Below, piece by piece: positions 1-4,921 of a DNA stretch of 5,322 nt. Location of the stretch: positions 1 to 5,322 of the forward strand of contig VGXH01000177.1 in assembly GCA_016873405.1 (NCBI GenBank), in the 5' to 3' direction. A model generated the notes under the pieces. That model ran no database searches, was not told the DNA's origin, and saw only the letters and a list, made by a program, of their open reading frames with translations. The number at the start of each line of letters is the position of its first letter. The stretch's first letter is position 1. Origin of the DNA: a bacterium. Its GTDB lineage: Bacteria > Krumholzibacteriota > Krumholzibacteria > LZORAL124-64-63. Both the position numbers and the translations under genes were made by a program.

Positions 1-495
1 GTCGCCCAGGTCGATCTGCACGCTGTCGCTGCCGGAAGTCCCGATGCCGACCTGGATGCTGACGGTGCTGCCCGAGCCGTCCAGCAGCTTGACGCTGTTG
101 AAGTCGACGCCGTCGCTGATGCGGTCGATCTCGGAGCTGAGCGCGCTGAACTCGGCGTTCAGGTAGCCGCGGTCGGTGTCCGACAGGGTGCCGTTGAGCG
201 ACTGCTCGGCCAGTTCCTTCATGCGCAGCAGGATGTTGCTGACCTCGTCCAGCGATCCTTCCGCCGTCTGGATCAGCGAGATGCCGTCGGCGGCGTTCCG
301 GGCGGCCTGATCCAGGGCCCGGATGTCCGACTTCAAGCCTTCGCTGATGGCCAGGCCGGCCGCGTCGTCACCGGCGCGGTTGATGCGCAGGCCGGAGCTC
401 AGCTTCTCCATCGACTTGTTGAACATGCTGGTCGAGTGCGCCAGGTGGCGGCGCGTGTTGATCGAAGAGACGTTCGTGTTGATGCGGATACCCAT
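1..495 (-). CDS. fliC: Flagellin, C-terminal part cut by window edge (copy 1)
   Basis: This is a structural subunit of the flagellar filament, exported unfolded through the flagellar type III apparatus and polymerised outside the cell. The ATG is at 495-493 and 165 codons are readable before the left edge; the C-terminal half lies outside the window. The start is fixed by GGAGG at 507-503, 7 bases upstream, and by the canonical flagellin opening MGIRINTNVSSINTRRHL. Visible parts are the D0 helix (residues 1-40), the hallmark SSGLRINRAGDDAAGLAIS (33-51) and the D1 helices with NAADGISLIQTAEGSLDEV (67-85). My hand alignment to the complete copy at 643-1470 finds 17 differences in 165 residues (about 90% identity), so the two are recent paralogues or homogenised by gene conversion. 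If similar throughout, the full protein would be near 275 residues. No convincing sigma-28 promoter is visible in the 147 bases upstream, so it may be transcribed by read-through. Identity as flagellin is essentially certain; the paralogue number is not. Confidence 0.96.
   Translation of the reverse strand, partial: MGIRINTNVSSINTRRHLAHSTSMFNKSMEKLSSGLRINRAGDDAAGLAISEGLKSDIRALDQAARNAADGISLIQTAEGSLDEVSNILLRMKELAEQSLNGTLSDTDRGYLNAEFSALSSEIDRISDGVDFNSVKLLDGSGSTVSIQVGIGTSGSDSVQIDLGD
161..252 (-). repeat. 92-bp tract identical to 1136-1227 (inside flagellin copy 1)
   Basis: These 92 bases match 1136-1227 with no mismatch, third codon positions included. They encode the D1 segment from about residue 82 to 112 (EVSNILLRMKELAEQSLNG and onward). 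Mismatches resume immediately on both sides. The tract is a direct repeat about 975 bases from its partner. Confidence 0.95.
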
Positions 496-520
496 TCCGT
501 TTCCTCCCTGAGTTGGCGTG

Positions 521-538
521 ACGGGCGTCCGTGCCCGT
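521..538 (-). other. Small inverted repeat ahead of flagellin copy 1
   Basis: ACGGGC (521-526) and GCCCGT (533-538) are perfectly complementary around a 6-base loop, ending 13 bases upstream of the ribosome binding site of the first flagellin. It could be a leader-RNA hairpin or an operator half-site pair. A 6-bp GC stem is easily found by chance in DNA of this composition. Confidence 0.25.
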
Positions 539-607
539 TCTCCATTGACGGCCCGGCAACCTGCCGCCGGACCGCATCGTCACCGGCTCGTCGGCGCGCG
601 GTGGGCG

Positions 608-627
608 GGCGGCGCCGCAGCGCCGCC
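608..627 (-). terminator. GC hairpin downstream of flagellin copy 2 (possible terminator)
   Basis: An 8-bp perfect stem, GGCGGCGC (608-615) with GCGCCGCC (620-627), closes on a 4-base loop. It begins 15 bases past the stop codon of the flagellin at 643-1470, reading on the minus strand. No T-tract follows, so it is not a classical intrinsic terminator. It may be a weak or partial terminator or a 3'-end stabilising structure that still allows read-through into flagellin copy 1. Confidence 0.35.
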
Positions 628-642
628 GACCCGGGCCGCGGC

Positions 643-1470
643 CTACGCGCCGAGCAGGTTCATCGCCAGGCTGGTGCTCATGTTGGCCTGCGCCAGCATG
701 GCTACGCCGGCCTGCTGCAGGATCTGGTTCGAGGTCAGGTTCGACGTCTCCGTGGCGACGTCCACGTCACGGATGCGGCTGTTCGCGGCCGAGAGGTTCT
801 CGGACATCATGTTGATGTTCCGGATCGAGCTCTCGAGGCGGTTCTGCACGGCGCCGAAGCCGCCGCGGGCGCTTACGACCGTCGAGATGGCATCGTCGAT
901 CTCGTCCATCGCCGAGGCGGCGTTGCTGGCGGAATCCACGGTCGAAGCGAGACCGAGGCCGACGGTGTCGAGGTCGTCGCCCAGATCGATCGCCACGCTG
1001 TCGCTGGAGGCCGTGCCGATGCCGACCTGGATCCCCAACGTGCTGCCCGAGCCGTCCAGCAGCTTGACGCCGTTGAAGTCGACGCCGTCGCTGATGCGGT
1101 CGATCTCCTGCGTCAGCGCCGTGTACTCGGCGTTGAGGTAGCCGCGGTCGGTGTCCGACAGGGTGCCGTTGAGCGACTGCTCGGCCAGTTCCTTCATGCG
1201 CAGCAGGATGTTGCTGACCTCGTCCAGAGAGCCTTCGGCGGTCTGGATCAGCGAGATGCCGTCGGCGGCGTTGCGGGCGGCCTGGTTCAGGGCGCGGATG
1301 TCCGACTTTAGGTTTTCGCTGATGGCCAGGCCGGCCGCGTCGTCGCCCGCGCGGTTGATGCGCAGGCCGGAGCTCAGCTTCTCCATCGACTTGTGAAAGG
1401 CGTTGGTCGAGTTGGTCAGGTGGCGGCGGGTGTTGATCGACGAGACGTTCGTGTTGATCCGGATGCCCAT
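643..1470 (-). CDS. fliC: Flagellin, complete, 275 aa (copy 2)
   Basis: This is a filament subunit. ATG is at 1470-1468 with AGGAGG at 1482-1477 (6-base spacing); the stop is TAG at 645-643. N-terminal D0/D1 covers residues 1 to about 140, with SSGLRINRAGDDAAGLAIS at 33-51 and LLRMKELAEQ at 89-98. A short variable, Ser/Thr/Asp-rich middle spans about 141-200. C-terminal D1/D0 covers 203-275, with NRLESSIRNI (210-219), AANSRIRDVDVATETSNLT (228-246) and ILQQAGVAMLAQAN (250-263). At 275 residues it lacks room for the D2/D3 domains of Salmonella FliC (495 aa) and resembles the minimal flagellins of Caulobacter or Bacillus. There is no cysteine. The serines and threonines of the middle segment are where O-glycosylation would be expected if the divergent glycosyltransferases act on it (inference). 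A sigma-28-like promoter lies upstream at 1595-1621. Confidence 0.98.
   Translation of the reverse strand: MGIRINTNVSSINTRRHLTNSTNAFHKSMEKLSSGLRINRAGDDAAGLAISENLKSDIRALNQAARNAADGISLIQTAEGSLDEVSNILLRMKELAEQSLNGTLSDTDRGYLNAEYTALTQEIDRISDGVDFNGVKLLDGSGSTLGIQVGIGTASSDSVAIDLGDDLDTVGLGLASTVDSASNAASAMDEIDDAISTVVSARGGFGAVQNRLESSIRNINMMSENLSAANSRIRDVDVATETSNLTSNQILQQAGVAMLAQANMSTSLAMNLLGA
1136..1227 (-). repeat. 92-bp tract identical to 161-252 (inside flagellin copy 2)
   Basis: This is the partner of the tract at 161-252, with the same orientation and the same place in the flagellin coding frame. Identity at synonymous positions exceeds that of the flanking coding sequence, which suggests recent gene conversion or strong constraint. 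Confidence 0.95.
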
Positions 1471-1515
1471 GGTTTTCCTCCTTGAAAACGCTGGGTTCGT
1501 GTTCGGCCGGCGCGG

Positions 1516-1539
1516 GAGCGTCGGATGTCCGTCCCGCTC
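1516..1539 (-). other. Imperfect stem-loop in the leader of flagellin copy 2
   Basis: GAGCG (1516-1520) pairs with CGCTC (1535-1539), and inside it CGGA (1522-1525) pairs with TCCG (1528-1531), with small bulges. It sits between the candidate sigma-28 promoter and the ribosome binding site, so it would lie in the untranslated leader, about 30 bases before the Shine-Dalgarno. It may affect mRNA stability or translation; chance is also possible. Confidence 0.2.
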
Positions 1540-1594
1540 CGCGCGCGTCCGGCGAGTCCTTTCGCCGCACGGCCATCTTCGCGTGACAGGAGGG

Positions 1595-1621
1595 GTATCG
1601 ACGGCGCGAGGGGGTGCTTAA
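1595..1621 (-). promoter_or_regulatory. Candidate sigma-28 (FliA) promoter for flagellin copy 2
   Basis: Read on the minus strand, TTAA (1621-1618), exactly 15 bases, then GTCGATAC (1602-1595). The sigma-28 consensus of flagellar late genes is TAAA-N15-GCCGATAA. The match is 3 of 4 in the -35 core and 6 of 8 in the -10, with exact spacing. The site is an AT-richer patch in an otherwise GC-rich gap, lies downstream of the hairpin behind the preceding gene, and would give a leader of roughly 115-120 bases. No comparable match was found ahead of the other two flagellins. Confidence 0.5.
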
Positions 1622-1646
1622 GGGATATCTTGCGGGGGGACGCGAA

Positions 1647-1675
1647 GCGGCCGTCCGCTCGGTGCGGACGGCCGC
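1647..1675 (-). terminator. Strong 12-bp stem-loop behind flagellin copy 3
   Basis: GCGGCCGTCCGC (1647-1658) and GCGGACGGCCGC (1664-1675) form a perfect 12-bp stem with a 5-base loop. It starts 35 bases after the stop of the flagellin at 1711-2556. Read on the minus strand it is followed by TTCGCGT, only a weak T-tract. Position and perfection fit an intrinsic terminator separating flagellin copy 3 from the promoter of copy 2. The poor T-run leaves a bidirectional or attenuating role open. Confidence 0.6.
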
Positions 1676-1688
1676 CGGTGGGACAGTT

Positions 1689-1704
1689 CGGCGCCGGGGC
1701 GCCG
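1689..1704 (-). other. Small hairpin just after the flagellin copy 3 stop
   Basis: CGGCGC (1689-1694) pairs with GCGCCG (1699-1704) around a 4-base loop, beginning 6 bases past the stop codon. With the 12-bp stem at 1647-1675 it makes two hairpins in series at the 3' end of this message. It is short and could be fortuitous. Confidence 0.3.
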
Positions 1705-1710
1705 CGTCGG

Positions 1711-2556
1711 CTAGCCCTGCAGCAGGTTCAGCGCCAGCTGCGAGGTGATGTTCGCCTGCGCCAGGATGGACACGCCCGCCTGCTGCAGGATCTGCAGGCT
1801 GGTCATGTTGGAGGTCTCCAGCGCCACGTCCACGTCGCGGATGCGGCTGTTGGCGGCGGCGAGGTTCTCCGCCGTCATGCCGATGTTGCGGATCGAGGTC
1901 TCGAATCGGTTCTGCGCCGCGCCGAAGTTGGCGCGCATCGAGCTGACGACGCCGGTGGCGGCGGTGATCAACCCGATCGCGGCGCGAGCCGCGTCGCCGT
2001 TGGTCCCGGTGATGACCAGCGCGCCGGACGTCAGGTCCAGCGCGGAGGCGCTCATCGCCTGGTTCAGGTCGATCGAGACCGCGCTGGTGGCGGCGTCGGT
2101 GCCGATGCCGACCTGGACCTCAAGCGTCTGCGCCGTGCCGTCGAGCAGCTTGATGCCGTTGAACTCGGCGGTCAGGCTGATGCGGTCGATCTCGTCGAGC
2201 AGCTCCTGGAACTCGTTGTTGAGGTAGACGCGCTCCTCCTCACCGAGCGTCTCCGTTGCCGCCTGCTGGGCCAGCTCGCGCAGGCGCAGCAGGATGCTGT
2301 TGACCTCGTCCAGCGAGCCTTCGGCCGTCTGCACCAGGGAGATGCCGTCGGCGGCGTTGCGCGACGCCTGCTGCAGCGCGCGGATGTCCGACTTGAGGCT
2401 CTCGCTGATGGCCAGGCCGGCGGCGTCGTCGCCGGAGCGGTTGATCCGCAGGCCGGAGCTCAGGCGCTCCATCGATTTCTGGAACCTGGCGGTGGTGTCA
2501 TACAGATGCCGCTGAGCGTTCAGCGACGCGACGTTAGTGTTGACTCTGAGTCCCAT
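1711..2556 (-). CDS. fliC: Flagellin, complete, 281 aa, divergent paralogue (copy 3)
   Basis: This is a filament subunit. The ATG at 2556-2554 is chosen over an in-frame ATG 26 codons upstream because the protein then opens with the flagellin signature MGLRVNTNVASLNAQRHL and GGAGG lies at 2569-2565, 8 bases before it. The stop is TAG at 1713-1711. D0/D1 shows SSGLRINRSGDDAAGLAIS (33-51), NAADGISLVQTAEGSLDEV (67-85) and LLRLRELAQQ (89-98). The variable middle (about 141-207) is Ala/Thr/Ser-rich and includes LTSGALVITGTNGDAA. The C-terminus has AANSRIRDVDVALETSNMT (234-252) and ILQQAGVSILAQANIT (256-271). Identity to copy 2 by hand is about 68% over the first 150 residues and 71% over the last 73. 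It is therefore an older paralogue, perhaps forming a different part of the filament. It has its own hairpin pair downstream; no clear promoter is visible upstream. Confidence 0.97.
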   Translation of the reverse strand: MGLRVNTNVASLNAQRHLYDTTARFQKSMERLSSGLRINRSGDDAAGLAISESLKSDIRALQQASRNAADGISLVQTAEGSLDEVNSILLRLRELAQQAATETLGEEERVYLNNEFQELLDEIDRISLTAEFNGIKLLDGTAQTLEVQVGIGTDAATSAVSIDLNQAMSASALDLTSGALVITGTNGDAARAAIGLITAATGVVSSMRANFGAAQNRFETSIRNIGMTAENLAAANSRIRDVDVALETSNMTSLQILQQAGVSILAQANITSQLALNLLQG

Positions 2557-2657
2557 GCCTTCTTCCTCCGTGACCAGCCCAGTGGCCTGTCCATTCGGCC
2601 CGCTCCGACCGGCTTCCCCGCGAGGAAGTGCCACCCGGCCCAGCGAACCCGTTCCTC

Positions 2658-2676
2658 GGCGCCCGGAGCGGGCGCC
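2658..2676. other. 8-bp perfect inverted repeat in the divergent promoter region
   Basis: GGCGCCCG (2658-2665) and CGGGCGCC (2669-2676) are separated by GAG. It lies roughly midway between the two divergent start codons, where an operator or a hairpin insulating divergent transcripts could sit. GC composition makes chance occurrence likely enough that only modest weight is justified. Confidence 0.3.
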
Positions 2677-2691
2677 CCGGCCAAAAGCCGC

Positions 2692-2721
2692 TTGCCCGTC
2701 GGTTCGGCGTGACCGTAGTCT
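2692..2721 (+). promoter_or_regulatory. Weak sigma-70-like promoter candidate for the GNAT operon
   Basis: TTGCCC (2692-2697, 4 of 6 to TTGACA), an 18-base spacer, then TAGTCT (2716-2721, 3 of 6 to TATAAT), ending 41 bases before the GNAT start codon. The position is suitable, but the match is poor and the housekeeping consensus of this organism is unknown. Confidence 0.2.
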
Positions 2722-2762
2722 GCACCGGTGTCGATCCGCAGGGTCCGTTTCCGGGAGCCGCC

Positions 2763-3746
2763 ATGGAGATCACCGGCCTGACCGTCGCGCTGCATGCCGA
2801 TTACCTTGGGCTGGTCAATGCAGAGATCAGGCCAGAGGGCGCCGTCACGCGCGCCGAGGACGACTTCCCGCTGGCGCTCGCGCGGGAGAACCTGGACTGG
2901 ATGCTGGGGGCGCGTGATCGCGAGGGACGTCTGGCGGCGGGCCTGGCCGTCCTAGTGCGCCGCCATGCAACCAGTTGCGGCGAGCTGGCGATCGGCATGA
3001 TCGGCAGCGTCGCCACGCGCCCGGACTGCCGCGGGCAGGGACTCAGCGCCCACCTGCAGGAAGCGGCGCTGACCCGCCTCGGCGAGCTGGGGGTGCCGCT
3101 GGCGGCACTGTGGACCGACCGGCCGGAAATTTATGCCGGACGCGGTTTCGTCCCCGCCGGCTGGGAGCACCACGCGGAACTGACGCCGGCCGAATTGCCG
3201 CCGCCGGAGGCGCCGCTCACGGTGCGGGCGTACGAGACCGCCGACGCCGCGGCGGTGGCCGCGCTCCACGACGCGCACCGGTGGCGCGCGCTGCGCGAGC
3301 CCGGTGACGCCGAGCGGTTGTACGGCATGCCCGGCACGCGCGGCCTGCTCGCGGTGGCGGACGGGCGGCCGGTGGCGGCGGTGTTCTGCGGCAAGGGCGC
3401 GGATTTCGGCGGCTACGTGGCCGAGTGGGACGGCCCGCCCCGTCACGTGCTGCCGCTGCTGGCGGTGGCGCGGGCGCAGGAACTGGCCGACGTCGTGCTG
3501 ATCCCGCCGGGCGGCGACGACCTGGCCGCGGAGCTGGGCGCGCGCGGCGCGCGGGCGGTCGCGCAGGCGTCCGCCTGCTGGCGCGTCGTCCGTCCCGACC
3601 TGCTCGCGGGCGCCGTCGCGGCGGCCGGCGGCTCGCCGCCGGCGATGGGCGCGGACGCCCGCGCCTGGCTGGGCGGGATCGACGCCGCGGGGCGCGCGCA
3701 GTCGGGCCCGCTGACGCTCGCGATCTGGGGGTTGGATTCGGCATGA
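2763..3746 (+). CDS. GNAT-family N-acetyltransferase with extra C-terminal half
   Basis: This is a predicted acetyl-CoA-dependent N-acyltransferase of 327 aa. ATG 2763 is chosen over an in-frame ATG 45 codons upstream because GGGAG lies 5 bases before it and the upstream extension is Pro/Arg-rich, low-complexity and runs into the divergent promoter region. Residues 1 to about 140 form a GNAT fold: motif A, the acetyl-CoA pyrophosphate loop, is at V83-L94 (R90-G-Q-G-L pattern), followed by LWTDRPEIYAGRGFVPAGW (116-134), which fits the motif B 'Y-x-x-x-GF' element. Residues 152-327 begin like another GNAT unit (LTVRAYETADAAAVAALHDA) but have no R-G-x-G loop, so this half is probably a degenerate second GNAT or a substrate-binding domain. 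It is the first gene of a plus-strand operon, overlapping the next by ATGA. Next to flagellins and glycosyltransferases, acetylation of an amino sugar for flagellin glycans is plausible, as PseH does in pseudaminic acid synthesis. It is not recognisably PseH, and the substrate is unknown. Confidence 0.88.
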   Translation: MEITGLTVALHADYLGLVNAEIRPEGAVTRAEDDFPLALARENLDWMLGARDREGRLAAGLAVLVRRHATSCGELAIGMIGSVATRPDCRGQGLSAHLQEAALTRLGELGVPLAALWTDRPEIYAGRGFVPAGWEHHAELTPAELPPPEAPLTVRAYETADAAAVAALHDAHRWRALREPGDAERLYGMPGTRGLLAVADGRPVAAVFCGKGADFGGYVAEWDGPPRHVLPLLAVARAQELADVVLIPPGGDDLAAELGARGARAVAQASACWRVVRPDLLAGAVAAAGGSPPAMGADARAWLGGIDAAGRAQSGPLTLAIWGLDSA

Positions 3747-4921
3747 CGCGCCTGCTCTCGCTGGTGATGATCGTGCGCGACGAGGCGGCGGCGCTCCCCG
3801 CCTTCCTGGCGCACCACCGCAGCCTGGGCGACGAAGTGGTGGTGGTGGACACCGGCTCGCGCGACGACACGGTGGCGTTGGCGCGCGCGGGCGGCGCCGT
3901 GGTGCTGAGCCGCGACTGGGACGACGACTTCGCGGCGGCGCGCAACACCGGCCTGGCCGCGGCGCGCGGCGCGCGCCTGCTGCTCCTGGATGCGGACGAA
4001 CGCATCGCCGCCGCCGACTTCGCCGCCGTGCGCGCCGCCGCCGCCGAGCCGCCGTGCGCCTGGCTGGTGGAGGTCCGCAACTACTGCGCGGAGCGGTCGC
4101 GGCTCGAGTGGCGCCCGGTGCGCGGTCGCTATCCGGAGGAGGAGGGCGCGCATGCGGGCTACTTCGCCTCGCGCCGCGTGGGGCTGTTCCCCCGCCGGGA
4201 CGACGTGCGTTTCCGCGGCCGGATCCACGAGTCCGTGCTCCCCGACTGCGCGGCGGCTGGGCTGCCGCTGCGCGAGCTGGCGGTGCCGGTGCATCACTAC
4301 GGCCACGTCGCGTCGCCGGAGGTCGCGCGACGGCGGCGCGCCACGTACGAGAGGCTCGCGGCGCTGAAGCTGACGGAAGCGCCGGACGATCCCGCCGCGC
4401 AGCTGGAGCACGCGACCGCGCTGCTGGAGGCGGGACGTGCCACGGAGGCCGAATCGCACCTCGAACGGCTGGCAGCGGGCGACGGCGCCCTGCGTCCGGT
4501 GACCAGGGGACGCTTCCTGCTGGCCCGCCTGTGGCGCGAACAGGCGCAGGCGCCGGTGGCGGAATCCCTGCTCCGGGCCGCGACGCGCGACGATCCCGGG
4601 TTCCTCTTCGCGTGGCTCGAACTGGCGCGGTTGCAGGCGGCCGGCGAGCGCTGGCGCGACGTCTTCGCGACCCTGGCCGCCGCGCGCGCCGCCTGCGGCG
4701 TTGACGAGCCGTTGCTCGGGCGCGAGGAAGTGGTGGCGCTGGCCCGCACCGGCCGCCTGGCCGAAGCGCAGGCGCTGGCCGCCGGGCTGGCCGCGGAGTT
4801 TCCGCGCTGGCCGGAACTCGGCGCGCTGGCGGCCGGGCTGGCGCGGCTCGCCGCGCCGCCGCAGCCGACCCCAGGTTTGCCGAGAGACCGGCGCCCCGGC
4901 GCGCCCGAGGAGGCCCCGTGA
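3743..4921 (+). CDS. Family-2 glycosyltransferase with TPR-like C-terminal domain
   Basis: This is a predicted cytoplasmic nucleotide-sugar-dependent glycosyltransferase of 392 aa with no signal peptide or membrane segment. ATG 3743 overlaps the preceding stop (ATGA), and only a weak GGGGG lies upstream, pointing to translational coupling. The GT-A domain (about 1-190) shows LSLVMIVRDEAAALPAFL (5-22), VVVVDTGSRDDT (32-43), the WDDDFAAARNTGL stretch (59-71), the metal-binding LDADE (82-86, DxD), RGRIHES (158-164) and VHHYGHV (183-189). This pattern is known from SunS-like GT2 enzymes that glycosylate proteins or peptides. Residues about 213-372 are Ala/Leu/Glu-rich helices with TPR-like spacing (HATALLEAGRATEAESHLER; LLRAATRDDPGFLFAWLELA), suited to protein binding. 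The last 20 residues are a Pro/Arg-rich tail. Divergence from three flagellin genes makes flagellin O-glycosylation the leading inference; a role in surface polysaccharide synthesis is the alternative. Confidence 0.9.
   Translation: MTRLLSLVMIVRDEAAALPAFLAHHRSLGDEVVVVDTGSRDDTVALARAGGAVVLSRDWDDDFAAARNTGLAAARGARLLLLDADERIAAADFAAVRAAAAEPPCAWLVEVRNYCAERSRLEWRPVRGRYPEEEGAHAGYFASRRVGLFPRRDDVRFRGRIHESVLPDCAAAGLPLRELAVPVHHYGHVASPEVARRRRATYERLAALKLTEAPDDPAAQLEHATALLEAGRATEAESHLERLAAGDGALRPVTRGRFLLARLWREQAQAPVAESLLRAATRDDPGFLFAWLELARLQAAGERWRDVFATLAAARAACGVDEPLLGREEVVALARTGRLAEAQALAAGLAAEFPRWPELGALAAGLARLAAPPQPTPGLPRDRRPGAPEEAP

Larger units (their letters stand above)
2557..2762. promoter_or_regulatory. 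Divergent intergenic region between flagellin and modification operon
   Basis: These 206 bases must carry the start signals of both the minus-strand flagellin and the plus-strand operon. Seen in it are the flagellin Shine-Dalgarno (2565-2569), an 8-bp perfect inverted repeat (2658-2676), a weak sigma-70-like pair on the plus strand (2692-2721) and the GNAT Shine-Dalgarno GGGAG (2753-2757). No sigma-28 promoter of good quality was found on either strand. A TGGCAC element on the minus strand (2633-2628) resembles the -24 box of sigma-54 but its -12 GC is one base too close. Its role as promoter region is inferred from gene orientation. Confidence 0.6.

Noticed and set aside
549..556. Possible sigma-28 -10 element (GCCGTCAA, minus strand) ahead of flagellin copy 1
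   Set aside because: 6 of 8 match the -10, but there is no TAAA-like element 15 bases upstream.
436..1311. Plus-strand open frames opposite the flagellins (for example 436-1311 and 1525-2712)
   Set aside because: They are antisense to unmistakable flagellin coding sequence, encode Arg/Ala/Val-rich repetitive products, and their resemblance to each other only mirrors the similarity of the flagellin copies.
2618..2633. Possible sigma-54 promoter for flagellin copy 3 (TGGCAC on the minus strand)
   Set aside because: The -24 box is exact, but the downstream GC is one base too close (GG-N9-GC instead of GG-N10-GC) and TTGC is absent; sigma-54 spacing is strict.
2556..2634. Longer start for flagellin copy 3 at 2634
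   Set aside because: The 26 extra residues do not belong to the flagellin family N-terminus, which begins MGLRVNTN and has its own well-spaced GGAGG; an N-terminal extension would be unusual for this export substrate.
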